A stretch of 64,000 nucleotides of DNA from NCBI RefSeq assembly GCF_026210795.1, contig NC_089445.1, positions 496,001-560,000 on the forward strand. The letters are read 5' to 3'. The translations under genes and the position numbers were made by a program. A model generated the notes under the pieces. It did no database searches and was not told the DNA's origin. It saw only the letters and a list, made by a program, of their open reading frames with translations. Shown piece by piece: positions 47,846 to 60,988 of this stretch; position 1 is the stretch's first letter; every line of letters starts with the position of its first letter. Source of the stretch: Rhizophagus irregularis. Its lineage: Eukaryota; Glomeromycota; Glomeromycetes; Glomerales; Glomeraceae.

Positions 47846-50800
47846 GTTTTTAAGGAAAGTATTCGACGTAGGAGGTCAAGTCGCGCACCACGAGATACTT
47901 TTGTAATTAAAGCGCAGAAATTTCACGTGATTTTCTGGAAATTTTATTCATTTATTTTTTTTCTATTTTTTATTCTTATAAGAAATTAAGAATTATTAAA
48001 ACTTACTTCCACCATATAATATATAATAGAAAACAAATAGTATTTTATTAAGAGAAGATTTCACTCTGGACAAAGATGAAATAAATAATTTTTAACAAAA
48101 CCTTTCCTTTTTTTATAATAAATAAACTTTATTTTATTTTTTCCAGAACACAAACTTTTCTGATTAACTTCATTTTATAAACACTAATTTTGTTTTTATT
48201 TAAATACAAATTTTTATAACCAATTTTTCTCTTCCAAGGATAAGAGTAAACAACACACTACTGACAGCTGGTCAATAATTATAGCTGGATATTTTAAAAC
48301 ACAATAATAAATATATAACAATATTAAGAGAGTATGATACCAAACAAATTCTTTATCTGTTATTGATAAACTTTGTTTATTTCTAATAAAATAGCAACCT
48401 TTCTTTTAACAGCTTTACACTATACTCAATTTTAAATAAAGCTATATTGAATTATGTAAAGATACCATTACATAATAAACAACAACTTTTCAAGATGACT
48501 TTTTAGATATTTACCAATATAATAAGAACTTCCCCCTTCTTTTTTCCTTAATTTTTTTTCTTAGGCCCTTTTCAAAATAAATAAAATCTTATCTTCCTTC
48601 ATAATGTATTTTGATATTTAATTTTGTTCACTTTACAAAATTAGGCCAGTCGGTTTGAGTTGATAATTATTGGCTAACAGAATTGTGTAACTTGATCGGT
48701 CCAATTTTCTCAAACGTAAAAATTAGCGGCAAAAATGGTTTATCAAAAATCCGAACATAATGACATCGGAAATGAGTAGTTAAATTTCGCGAACAAATTT
48801 AAGTTATAAAATTTTTTTTTTTGTTTAAGATAGGGTAAATAACGATTGAGGGAAAGCTTTAAATTTTTAATAAATACCCAAAAATAAATCTTTACATTTA
48901 CCAACATTTACTACGGAAGTAAAGAATTTTAATTCACTAAATATATTGTGTATATACAATATATTACGTCTATTCAATATACGATAAGTAATATTGCTAT
49001 GATTTACCTTCAGTGAGTGACGTGGGTGGAATAAAGCTAAAGAATATTGAAATGATTAAGGCGAAAGAATGAGACTTCATAATAAAAGCCTTCTTGGATT
49101 CAGATTTGTCATATGTAGATAAGCAATGGTCAATTGCTACCATTTTATATTACCTGAGAGATATAATGCTTTTTACCTTCATTTTGACGTTGTAGGCTCC
49201 TTTGAAGAAGATAAAGTTCGCGGACCATTCGATAATAAGGGTGAGGATATCTGTTGCACTTTAATGATCATATTAATTCATGGATTGTCCATAACTTTAA
49301 AGATAAATAATAATAATATTATTTTTTGATTAATCATAATATTGTCAAAAAAAATCAAAATCACGTGCGTATTTTATCTTAATTTATTATAATTATATAT
49401 TACAAATTATAGAAATTCGTACTATAACTAATTGTCTGGAGCGAAACGAATGAAAGTGATCATAGATGTTTCTCTTTCCACTCACATAAATAAAATCGCA
49501 AATTTTAGTTTTATCTTGTTATTGTAGATTTGTAATATATACTTTATATTTGATCTTTTCTTTCATATACTTTTTATAAACATAATTATGTATTAGAAAC
49601 TCTCATTCATAATAAGCCTTCCATCTTTCAGTGGCACATTACCGAATGAATTAAAGATAATATTTAATATATTAATATATACTAATATGTGCAGTTAATA
49701 TAAATCTAGAAAAAGCAAATATTTTCACAGTCAAGCGAGGGTCACAAGTCATATCATAACATTATTATACTTTGTAAATTGTATATTCTATTAAATATTG
49801 TCCAATCAAAATGTACTACCTACCTCATAAATTTGACTGAAACTTTACAATTATCGGCTTCCATTAAGTTCTTTTTTACTATAATGAGACTTAATACTCT
49901 TTGACCAATTTTGGGTAAATGGCAATAATTTCTATTACGATAATAAATTCGTGTTACATTCTCAATAACAGTTTCATGACACGAGATTTTGTTTGCAACA
50001 CTTATTCAGTATATTATTGAGATTTTACTCTAGACCTTGAATAGTTATTGATAATGTTGATAAACTGTAAGAATCTGGATCTTATGTATAAATTCCACGA
50101 GAATTAATAATTTGATATCTTTCCAGTGATGAAACTCATGTCTATAAATGCAGGAGGTTTTTCCATCTTCATAATAATATTACGTAAATAGACGCTCGAT
50201 AGAAACTCACTAGTACATTTTAAAAAATGATCCGTAATTCGTCTAGATATTTTCTAATATTTTTACATTTTCTAGAAACAGTTAGAATGACTAGATTCCA
50301 AGGATTCTATTTTTTTTTTTTTGAATTACGAAATAAAAAACATTTAACTCGTATATCGGAACACAGGTCAAAGGTTAACTTGTCGTCCGTAAACCCTACA
50401 TAGAATGGCTATCCATATTAACCCTAATTTAGTTCTTTTAAGAAAATTTCGTTTACAAAGTATGGAAAAAATGAAATCTAGAAAATACGCTGATAGGAGA
50501 ATAAGACTGTTAATCTAGAAATGCAAGGTTTATAACAGACAATAGTGTAGACTAAATTTCCCCGACTTCCAAATGATCTGGCAACATACGTTAAACTTAC
50601 TCTAACATTTCTGGTTATGTTTTTGATATTCAGAAAATTCTACACATCGAAAACGAATTCCGAATTAAGTTATTTCTTGTCGTAACTGTTTATCAATCTA
50701 AAATAACCAGTAGTGATTTGTTATTCACAAGTGGTTAAGTCTTGGAATCTTCCTTCAAGTTTAATCATTTAGTTAAACCGACTTCATTCAGAAGTCATCA

Positions 50801-52600
50801 GTTTCTGGTATTCTTAATTTTTGTTTTAGATTTTTTTTTTTGTTTCAGAAATAAATAGTGGTAATGTCTAACTAATACCCCACTAATTACTTCATAATGA
50901 AATGCGGTATTTTAATAGATTTGCACGTAATAATCAAATCAACTCATTGATTAGATACTCTTTTTTCACGTGATTCACTATATGCATATCAAAATTCCTG
51001 AATCAACAACTATTTTTTCTTAAATGAATTTTTTAACTAATTATTATTTTTATAATTCTTTTATTTGAAGTTACTTAAAATTAAAAAATTGCTCTATTCT
51101 AAAGTTATAAAGAAAAAATCAGAAGATTTATATAAATAATAAAAAGATTAGTAAGAAGAAATCTGTATTAAATAAAAAATCAAAAAAAAAATAGTGATAA
51201 ATATAATTTAATTAATAATAAAGAGTTAAATACAATTTATTATACAAAAATATTTTTTATTAAAAGAATTTCAATTATATTAAAATAACATAATTAATAT
51301 ATTATTTACTTAATCAGTAAATATATACTTTAAAAATGTTAATATTATGATTTAATTTAATTTATTAAATAAAATTTATTAGATTATTTAATTTAGTAAT
51401 TTATTTTTTAAGAGTGAAGATAAATTAACCTTCTTATTTTTATTATTTTTTAAGTTATCATTTATTTTTAAATATATTTATTTTTTTAAAACTTTAAACA
51501 TTTTTTACTTATATTAAATAAAAAAATCATTTTATATTATATTTCAGTAATATTAAAACCATTAAATTCTTTTTATTAAAACAAATCCAATGGTATAAAT
51601 TTTATTGAATTTGAATTATTAATTAACTAAAAAAATAGAAATTTATATAATTAATTCTCTTTAAGTATATTCCTCTTAAAATTATAATAAAAATTTGAAA
51701 ATATATATTTAAATTTAAAGAGAAATTATATATGATCTCTATATATTTAAGACTATAAGGAATATATCTAAAGAAAAAAAATATATTTAAGAGTATACAT
51801 TAAAAAGTATTAGCTATAATTTAAAAATTTTATAATTAATAAGTAAATTTTACTGTATATAATTTATATATAGATTATTTGGAATTCTATTTTTTTCCTT
51901 TTTTTTTAATTATTTTTCTTTCTTATTTCTTATTATTATTTTCATATACTTTATATTATACTATATAAAGTAAAGTTTTAAATAAATTATAATAATACTT
52001 GCATTATTATTTATTAAATAATAAAAAAAAAATAATAAATTTTTCTAACTACTAAAGGTGATGATCACTAGTGATTGAAATTATGATAGTTAACCAGCAT
52101 TAAAAAAATATAGTGTTAGTAAAAATTGATAATTCTAATTAACAGTAATGATCATTTTAAATAAAAATAAAAAATAAATACTTAAATTTTTAAGTACTTT
52201 ATTAATATTTTAAATTAGTATTTATAAGTATTTTTTAAATATATTTTGTAAAAACTTTATTTACTTATAATAAAAATCACTGTAGAAAATTGGCCTTTTA
52301 CTAATGATTTTTATTTTACTTTTTCCTTAAATTCTATTGGTTAATTAGTTAAAAAGAAAAAAAATCATAACAATATAATATAAAATTTTCTTTTATAGTA
52401 GAATCTGCAAAAAAATTTATATACAATTTTTACTTTAGACTTGAAGATAAACTATTTTATAAGTAATAAGTGGATCCTATTTTATATTTGATAAATACTA
52501 TTAACAAATAAACATTATAAATATTACTATATTATTAAAATTATATGTTATTTATTATATTTTTAAAAAAAATATTAAATTAGCATATTTTACATTATAA
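47846..52600. other. Gene-free interval, nothing recognised
   Basis: About 4.75 kb without a supported gene. 47846-49000 would contain the ASK1 promoter. 49126-49329 is an open frame of 67 codons with no partner exon. 49000-51000 is of more even composition, possibly very old repeat DNA, and 51000-52600 is AT-rich low-complexity DNA. No paired ends were found. Confidence 0.5.
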
Positions 52601-53257
52601 TTTGTCTATAAAAAATAAAATTAATTTTGTTGTAAATTTGACAAATCTACATTACATGTATGCCTATTGTGTATTACATATTACTTACAACTTCCACATT
52701 TTTTCATCTGTTTAGAATTATTTTGACCTACTACTTTCAGAAAATTTATCAAATAAAGAATAATCAACATTTTGATATGCATTTCCTAAAGATGTACGAA
52801 GTTTAGCATTTGTATGGCTAATACATTACTATTTTAAAAAACTTTTATATCTCTTTTGAGTGTTCTTCTACAAGGTTTTATATAGATTGGATTTGAAATT
52901 TTTCTTTGAAACTCATCTGTATTTTCCTTATCATTCATTTTACTCAAATTAACTTCCATAAAAAGTATGAAATTATTAAGTAGATTAATATACTCTGATT
53001 TTTGATCTAATTGTTTAGAAAATTATATATATTTTTTTGTAATCTACAAGCTTTTGCATATTTTTGACAATCAGTTACATTTTCTTTTAGTTTTAGTGCA
53101 AAAATATTTCCTTTACGTATAATATCTGAATAAGAATATTTTAAATTAAAATTTGAATGAATTGATACACTTTAAGAAGTATTAAATAATTGAATTGATA
53201 GTGAAGCATGTATTTTATTTTTAGATAATCGTGCAGCTCATCTTGATGAAATTAATT

Positions 53258-53870
53258 AAGATTGCAGGCGAAATTTCATAATAAATGCGAAACTTAGTAA
53301 AACTATATTAAAAATTTAATAATAAATTGGTAAAACCTAATTATAAAAATTATATGTAATAGCAAAACTATAATAAATTCTTATAAAAAAATTGTTGAAA
53401 CTGAGGTTTAGACATACATTTTGCAAAATTCAAAAACTAGTTTAGCCCGTAACTATAGAATTAATAAAATATTAAAAAATGCTAACGCATTTTTTGTAAA
53501 AATTCTAATAAAATGATAATAAATAATTTCTTTATTAATCAACATTAAGCATGTGCATATGTAACTTCTATTTTGTAAAAATATTATATATTGCATGGTG
53601 CATACTAGTATTAATCGATGGTTATACTCATTATACTTTAATAATAAAGGAATTTGATATATTTTATATTTGCAGAAATTTAAACTAGTTTTTGAATTTA
53701 AGGCAAAACATCTAAACCTTTAATTTTGACAATTTTTTTATAAGAATTTATTATAGTTTTACCATTACATATAATTTTTATAGTTAGGTTTTACCAATTT
53801 ATTATTAAATTTTTAATATAGTTTTACCAAATTTCACATTTATTATGAAGTTTCATCTGCAACCTTAGTA
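53258..53870. mobile_element. Long hairpin with 200-bp arms inside the MULE relic
   Basis: AAGATTGCAGGCGAAATTTC at 53258 onward is the inverse of the sequence ending near 53870, and the two arms of about 200 bp agree at roughly nine of ten positions, including TTTAATAATAAATTGGTAAA and ATAATAAATTCTTATAAAAA. About 215 bp separate them. Each arm is a diverged relative of the 244-bp MITE (same block order: AACCTTT, TTTTGACAA, TTTATTATAGTTTTACC). Confidence 0.8.
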
Positions 53871-54044
53871 TATTTTTCATTAAGTCTTTAAGTAATGCTT
53901 TTTTGTAATTATATTTATTTCAATAGTATCATCTTGAGGTAAATATTCAAAATCCTATAAAAGAAAATAATAACTAAAGTTTAATAACATTTAAATATTC
54001 CATTTTAATCTTTATTTTGTGTCAAAATATGTTAATTTTATGCT

Positions 54045-54100
54045 GTACAGTTAAACCTTGATATAGCGAACCCTTGATATAGTGAATTTTTCAGATAACT
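54045..54100 (+). repeat. Lone pogo/Tigger-like terminus
   Basis: TACAGTTAAACCTTGATATA followed by GCGAACCC and TTGATATAGTGAA is a pogo-type inverted end with a TA in front. A matching partner was not found nearby, so it is likely a fragment. Confidence 0.5.
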
Positions 54101-54407
54101 ATAATAAATTTCTCCTTACTTTAATAGGATTTTAAACATTACTAAAAAAACTTAGATCTAAATTTGTATAAACCTTATAATTAATTTCTGTTTCAAATGT
54201 ATAAAGTTATATGTAGATTTTAGCCTCAAATTTTACTATCTTGGGATCTAGTGATTGAATTTTAATGATCTTTGGCTTGTTAGATTCGTTTCAATAAAAT
54301 AAACATTTTGATTCATCTTTTTAGGTATAATATTGACTAAAGATATCGCATTTTAAAATTTTAGCTATATAGGATCTAAGTTGTTTTAGTAATGTTCAGA
54401 ATTCTAC

Positions 54408-54672
54408 CCTAACTCTAAATAACTTCTTTTTCAATGCAAATTTACTATGATGCACTTTCTTACCTTAACTCTAAATAACTTCTTTTTCAATACTAATTCA
54501 TTATACTATACTCTCTTATCCTAACCCTAAATAACTCTTTTTTTAATGCTAATTCATTATGTCACATTCCCTTATCTAACCCTAAATAACTCCTTTTTTA
54601 ACGCTAATTCATTATGACAAATTCCCTTATCTAACCCTAAATAATTCTTTTTCAATGTTAATTCACTACTAA
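54408..54672 (+). repeat. Five copies of a 62-65-bp tandem repeat
   Basis: Each unit contains AACTCTAAATAACTTCTTTT or AACCCTAAATAACTC, then CAATGCTAATTCATTATG and a TTCCCTTATCT tail. AACCCTAAATAA recalls a telomere repeat in part, but the unit is far longer and it is not telomeric. Confidence 0.8.
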
Positions 54673-55559
54673 TAATACATTTTTTTACCATACTTTGATA
54701 CATTATTATTATTTTTGGTTTAATTTACCAAGGTATCTAAATTTAAATTCAAATTAATTTGAATTGCTTCATATAAAATACTTTCAGAAATTTTTTTTTT
54801 TGCAATTATTAATATATTTGGTATAATTAATATTTAAATAATAGATCCAATGAATTTCTTATTAATATGTGGTTTATTAGTTATAATATTTCAAATTTTT
54901 GATTTTCAAATTCAGTATACTGTCTTTTCTTTTTCAATTTCATATGGATTTGCTGAGTAAGTCCTTCTAATTTAATAGTATTATTTTCAGATTTAGCCCT
55001 TTAAGTTGTTGTAGTACCAGTTGTAAATCAGATTTATGTATAACAATATACCCAAGAAAATTATATTGGATATAACTTAGTTTGTAGCAGGGTAATTAAT
55101 TATCAACTGTTATTACCTTCTTTCAAAATCTTTAATACATAAATTATTTCAAGTTTTAATAAACAATTGATGGCAAAAAGTAAATTCATCATGAAGTTTT
55201 CCTTTTAACTGCTTTATAAAATTTTGATTCATATGAAAAAAACAGATATACCGTATATCGCGGGCCATAGTACCCCTCCTATGCATAGTACCCCCCCTTG
55301 AAAAATTTCATAGAATTGTATAGTACCTGAGGGATATTTTACAATTATCTCGTGATCTAGTTATCAGGATTTGAGCCATCTATTTTTTTGTTTGATAGCT
55401 CTCATTGAGCTCTTCAAAATAAAAAAATGATCGTTCAAATTGGACCAGTAGATCGTGAGATATTCGCAAAAAACAGAATTTTTAGCTTGCTGCAGACCTG
55501 GAGGTACAGGGTCAAACCCCCAATTTTTGCAAGATACCCGGGTACTGTGGCCCGCTATA

Positions 55560-57763
55560 CAGTCACCACTGGTTATAACGAACCTGTTTGTACTGAAAAC
55601 TGTTTGTACTGAACCAAGTCCCACAGAACCGATTTTTCTATAATTAATCACACTGGATGTAACGAAATCACATAATAAATTACCATATATCACATCTGAA
55701 CTTATTGTAACCAGCCCAAGTATATCAATTACATATTTAGTATAACGAACTGTCACGTGACTTTAATTAATAATATAAAAGTATGAACGCGTTATCGTTA
55801 GTCGCGTTGTACGGTTTTACCGAAAAAAAATTTTTCCGTTTAGTTTCGGATAAATTTTCAAAAATACTGATAATGTCAACAAAAAGAAAGAGAGTTAACC
55901 TTTCCGCTGGTCAAAAGTGCGAGATTTGTGAAATGAAGGAAAGAGATCCGCGCATTCAAAATGTTGAACTTGCGCAAAAATATAACGTTGGAAAGTCAAC
56001 AATTACTGACATTTTGAAAGAGAGTGAACGTTGAGCACGATTACGAGGAAAGTCGAGAGAATGTTAAAAAATTTCGTGGACCAAAGTGGCCTCAACTTGA
56101 AGACGCGCTTGGCCTTTGGGTTGATAATGCACTTAATACTAAACAAGATATTGATGGCAATATCTTAAAAATGAAAGGCAAGTTATTTTGCTGAACAGTT
56201 TTACATAGAAGATTTTCGCATTCAGAGGGTTGGTTAGGTGGCTTTAAAAACCGGCATGGTTTGCGTCAGTTTAAAAAGCAGGGTGAGGCTGAAAGTGCAC
56301 CTTCTGCTGAATCAATAGAAAGAGATCGTCTTGCTCTTCAGCAGTTCCTTACAACTTATAATCCTAAAGACATTTGGAATGGCGATGAAACTGGCCTATT
56401 CTGGAAGATGGAACCTTCTAGAGTTTTGGCACGCAATTTTTTATCAGGCCATAAAAAAGAAAAATCCCGAGTTACAATATTTTGTGCAACAAATGCAACT
56501 GGTAGTGAAAAAATAACATTAACCTTTATTCATAAATACAAAACACCTCGTGTCATGAAAAATATTAATCATAAAAATCTTCCAGTTCATTATTTTTGAA
56601 ATAAAAAAGCATGGATGCAAGTTAGCATTTTCAATGATATTCTCCTTAAACTCAATGAAATAATGATAAGTTAAAAATCGAAAAATTGTTTTTTTAGTTG
56701 ATAACGCTCCAGTACATATTATTTTAGATGAAACTCAAGAAAAGTTGGATAGTATAGATGTAAAATTCCTTCCACCAAACACTACTACTAAACTTCAACC
56801 TTGTGATGCAGGAATAATTCATTCATTCAAATGCCATTACAAACGTCTCTTTCTTCAAAATCAGATTAATGCATATGATGATGTGTAGGATGGTATTGTG
56901 GAAGAACTTGCAGATTATACTATTTATAATGCTCTCCAGAATGCGGCTGAAGCATGGTCAATGGTAACTTCTCAAACTATCTCAAACTGTTGGAAGAAAA
57001 CAGGTATCCTCCCACAAAGTGATGAATTTGAAGAATTATCTGATGATAATAATTCGGTACTTTCTGATAGGTATAAATTTTTTTAATATACTATTTGAAT
57101 TTTAAATATTTTTAATTAACTCTTAAAATCAATTCTTTTTTTAGTTTTGATAGAAATCAATGAACTTGAGGTGTTAATTTCTCAGTTTCCAAAAAGTGAT
57201 CTTAATGCATATGAATATCTTCATATTGAGGACGAGATACCAGAGGGTGGGCTTACTGATCATGAAATAGTTGATACTATTCGAAATGCAAATAGGGAAG
57301 AGGAAAATGTGGTGGATGAGATTGAATTAACGCATATAATGGAGAAAATAAGTCCAACAGAGGTAGAAAAGGCTATAGATAAAACCATAAGATTTTTATA
57401 TGAACAAGGACCAGAATTCGGGGAAGTAAATGAAGAGTTGAAAATTTTAAGGAGATTGCATAAAAAAGTGAAGGTATTGATTGTAAAAAATTTAAAACAG
57501 GTTGATCTTCATTACTTTCGATACGATAATGTTATTTGAATAAACGTTAAAGTTAATATTGTCGTATAAAATTAAATAAAATTGTATTACTGTAGTACGT
57601 TATAAAATTAAAATAATTATAAAATATCATGATCTATAATTTTATTGGATAAAATTTATATACCGAACAGTTCGGTATATAACACAAATATTACATATCG
57701 AATTCATTATATACCGAACCAAATCTCTTAGAACGGAAGGTTCGTTATAGCCAGTGGCGACTG
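55560..57763 (+). mobile_element. pogo/Tigger-type transposon, 2,204 bp
   Basis: The ends CAGTCACCACTGGTTATAAC and, inverted, CAGTCGCCACTGGCTATAAC are imperfect 28-30-bp inverted repeats continuing GAACCT. TA duplications flank both ends (55558-55559 and 57764-57765), as expected for the Tc1/mariner-pogo group. It carries one decayed transposase gene. Confidence 0.93.
55873..57539 (+). pseudogene. pogo/Tigger transposase (CENP-B/DDE type), decayed
   Basis: MSTKRKRVNLSAGQKCEICE and ELAQKYNVGKSTITDILKES form the N-terminal helix-turn-helix. After a stop and frame change, KFRGPKWPQLEDALGLWVDN and GWLGGFKNRHGLRQFKKQGE give the CENP-B-type second HTH. The catalytic core has IWNGDETGLFWKMEPSR (first Asp block), VDNAPVHIILDETQEKL (second) and VKFLPPNTTTKLQPCDAGII with HSFKCHYKRL (third), a DDxD-type triad. 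Then AAEAWSMVTSQTISNCWKKT and, after a small intron, an acidic tail. At least four stops or frame changes are present. Active relatives bind the inverted ends and move the element by cut and paste at TA. Confidence 0.9.
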
Positions 57764-59218
57764 TATACGGTAATAGTGAGTATTAGGCAATTTTGCTTTG
57801 ATGGTTGCAGCCATTGCTAAATCTTCATCTATAAAAATAACTCTTGGAAATGAAAATTAGTTGTACATAATATACAATCAAGAATTCATTGAAAAGTTGA
57901 GTCAGTTTTATCTTCTATCAAAGCTTGTACTACAATACAAATTCAATTATAGTTGTCAATTATTATAAATAATGATAATGCCATATCATATCAATTTGTT
58001 TTATAAATATCATCTGTAATAATTACATCATGAAATTTTATCTAAAGTTGAACTTGTTATGATGACATCCATAGAACACTAACTTTTTAAATGAAAATTA
58101 TTTCTAATTATACATATTTCAATTATCCAATTTGAATTTTTTTTTTGAAGGTTATACAAATCTTGCAACATATTTTTTGCATCATCTTTTTTTTTCTATT
58201 TGCTTATATTTTCTAACTTTTTGTATTGTATTGTATAAGTTTTTACAATGAATATAAATATTTAGATATTTTTTAGTTAATAATCTATATATAGTTTAAG
58301 CATCTATAGTTGGAACTGCAGCAAGATACTCTAATATATCAGATTTCATTTCTTCTGAAAACTGATGAAATTAAATTCCATAAATCTTAATATTTGAATT
58401 TAAAGAATAATTGTGTTCATCAACTATTGTGAAGATTTTAATAACTTCTATTAATTTAGGATAAATTACATTTAAATGCCACTAACAACCAATTGATCTA
58501 GAACTTCATTAATAATGTTTTTCAGGATCTTTATCTTTTTTTGGTTGATATTAAGTTGCTTTAGTATATTTATAAATACATTTGTATACAATATTATCAT
58601 TATCATATTCAACTCTTCTCTTATAATATTCAAAACCTTTTTGCTCACAATATTATTTTAAATATTTCTCTATTTCTTCAAAAGTTTCAAAAGTCTGTTT
58701 CTTTTGAAGTAATAAATTACCATCATTTTTTCGCTTATAAAGTCATCACTAACATCAGATAAATTGTCTTTTGTATTCATATTTTCATTAAAAAAATTGT
58801 TTAAACTTTAAAGATTCATCATTAGTATTATTATAAAATTCAATAGAAATCAAAGGTGAAGAAAGTTCTTGAATATCCATTGTGAAATAAATAAAAGTTA
58901 TTATGAAATGATAAAAGAAAAAATGTAAAGAAAAAAAGAAAGGTTGTAAGAAAAAAGTTTATTGTAGTTTATTATAAGCCATATTTTAAACTTCTAACAG
59001 TGATTTTATTTCACATCAGTTAAACAAAATTCATCTCCAGTGAATTTTTCATAACTGGTGATATAAGCATGATGATCACATGAAGTTATTTTAACTTATA
59101 TAGATTATTTGTTATTATTATATTATTAAAGTTTTTTTTAATAAAAAAATAATTAATAAAAATTTTTAAAAATAAAATAATTATAATAAAATAAAAAGAT
59201 TGTTTAATAAATATAAAT

Positions 59219-59713
59219 GTTGTGCCTCAGATTGATTCTTACTCAGATTAAAGCTCACGCACTTCAGATTGAGATTGTCACCTGACGCACTTTGATTGTT
59301 AATAAAATAAGCTATAATTAAACATCAAATTTTCCAACTTTAATGTATTTTTAAGTACTAGGTAAATTTATTCATCATAATTTTAAGTATACAATCCTAA
59401 AATTTCAGAATAGTTGGAATCATACTCATAAAAATCTTTTCATTTGAAAATGACTTAAAATTTAATGATTTTTCAGATAAAACACAAATATAAACTTCAA
59501 TATAAATCAGATTTACATAAAAATTTCAGGAAACATATAACTCATTATGGCACACAAGTTTGAATATGTTACAAAAAGTGGTTTAATTAATGAGAAAAAA
59601 AATTTACTTATAACAGACTTTATTGCATAATTCAAATTAGGTGTATCAAGTGACAATCTCAATCTGAGATGCGTAAGCTTCGATCTGAGACAAGAATCAA
59701 TCTAAGGCACAAC
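59219..59713. mobile_element. 495-bp MITE with about 75-bp inverted ends
   Basis: GTTGTGCCTCAGATTGATTC with further TTACTCAGATTAAAGCTCAC at the left is matched inverted at the right end (GTTGTGCCTTAGATTGATTC) for about 75 bp with some gaps. ATAAAT lies on both sides (59213-59218 and 59714-59719) as a likely target duplication. The frame at 59702-59950 has no support as a gene. Confidence 0.8.
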
Positions 59714-60008
59714 ATAAATATATAATAAGGACTTTAGTAAAAATTTATAATAAATAGATTTCAATAAATATATATTTATAACTTTTAAATATATTTCTAT
59801 AATTATTAAATTAGAATAGAAATATATAATATAGTTTTTTATCAATTTGGTGTAAATTTCTAAAAAGTTAATAAATAAATTAAGTAAATAATTTTTTGCT
59901 ATTTTTGCTAATTTATTATATACTATATTTGGACTAAACTTCTTATTCATTATAAAATCATATGATATTCCTCAAATATGTGATGTAATTATCTTAATTT
60001 CAGGTATG

Positions 60009-60388
60009 CCCAAAATGTGTGACAGGTTAGGCCACTAAAAAATTCTAAGTCTTTCAGATAATTAGTATTTTTGAACTTATGGCTGCATGTGATAAGTAAT
60101 GTGTAAAACTTCCCCATCAAAAATTTCACTATCACGTGACATTTGGCCGCATTACGGTGTTATGCACTAACACGTGAAAATAAACAGTGACGAATAATGG
60201 GTGACGAATAAGTTTTCACTTCTTCAGATAAATATAAAAAGTGGAAACGCGGTGGGGTGTGCCGGTTGTGATGAATATTTCACTGTCACGTGATAGTGAA
60301 ATTTTAATGGCGTTATGGGAAAAATCGCGTAAACATCACCCATTCCTATTATAGTTGTGATTGACACTAACTTGTCACACATTTCGGA
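60009..60388. mobile_element. About 380-bp MITE rich in CACGTG palindromes
   Basis: CCCAAAATGTGTGACAGGTT at the left is inverted at the right (ACTTGTCACACATTTCGG). The interior has three ATCACGTGA/CACGTGA boxes (near 60135, 60170 and 60288). It sits about 600 bp upstream of the orphan gene at 60989, so the boxes could act on that promoter, which is speculation. Confidence 0.6.
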
Positions 60389-60988
60389 CCCGCTAATTTC
60401 AGCCAGAATCACCAACTCGAAGATTAATTTTGGCCAAAATCTTAAATCGAAAGAAATTTCCAAAAAAAAAAAATTTGAGATCCTATAACAAAATTTTAGA
60501 TATTATAATAATATAGTATATAAAGAATTTACCAATTGCTAAAATTTTATGCCGTTAAAGAAATCTATATTCAAATCAATTAAACAAACTGTGAAATTCG
60601 GGTTTTAGTCATCAGTCAATTAAGTGTATCTGTTTTAATTCGAGTACAATGCAATTTCTAATTATTTTACCGACTTATGTGAAAATTGTTCATTTCGAAA
60701 CATTGAAGAAAATTACCGTAATTTCTCTCAACCTTCATTGGAATTTCTCTAATTGGCTGCCAGTCGGACGATCATCATTGAATTCCAGAGAAAATTTTCT
60801 CTATTTAGCATTTTTATGTTTTCTATATGCGCTTCTATAAAACCGTGTAACAATAAAAATATTGTAGATATTGTTGTTCTCGGTCATTACTTGAATATCA
60901 TTTCTATATTCTATAGTTATATCCCACGTACTTCAGTAGAGGTTATTGGTTTTCCACTATCTCAATTCCGAACTTTACAATAACTATA

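Larger units (their letters stand above)
55251..57770. mobile_element. TA-flanked foldback element split by pogo
   Basis: CCGTATATCGCGGGCCATAG with TACCC at the left end pairs with GGGTACTGTGGCCCGCTATA at 55540-55559 joined to CGG at 57768-57770, that is, the right inverted end is cut by the pogo insertion. TA flanks the reconstructed element (55249-55250 and 57771-57772). It has two copies of the recurring core (55340 and, inverted, 55445). It lies inside the MULE relic, between the residues THYY and ICFFH. Confidence 0.8.
52640..58880 (-). pseudogene. MULE transposase relic (FAR1-like), interrupted
   Basis: Minus-strand remnants in order: MDIQELSSPL from 58880; TFETFEEIEKYLK.YCEQKG and FEYYKRRVEYDNDNIVYKCI (FAR1-type zinc-binding N-terminus); SDILEYLAAVPTIDA.TIYR; TDDIYKTN.YDMALSLFII and VVQALIEDKTDSTFQ.ILDC (MULE catalytic core); then in another frame RVIFIDEDLAMAATIKAKLP with NTHYYR, broken by insertion at 57770-55251; then ICFFHMNQNFIKQLKGKLHD and EFTFCHQLFIKT.NNL. 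The tail near 52,700 reads NNSKQMKKCG. Stops and frame changes are numerous. MULE proteins move Mutator-like elements by cut and paste; this copy is dead. Terminal repeats of the MULE itself were not identified. Confidence 0.8.

Noticed and set aside
49126-49329. 67-codon frame in the large intergenic interval
   Set aside because: It has no domain, no paired exons and no codon pattern that sets it apart.
54408-54672. Telomere-like array because of repeated AACCCTAAATAA
   Set aside because: The true period is 62-65 bp and the rest of each unit is unrelated to telomere repeats.
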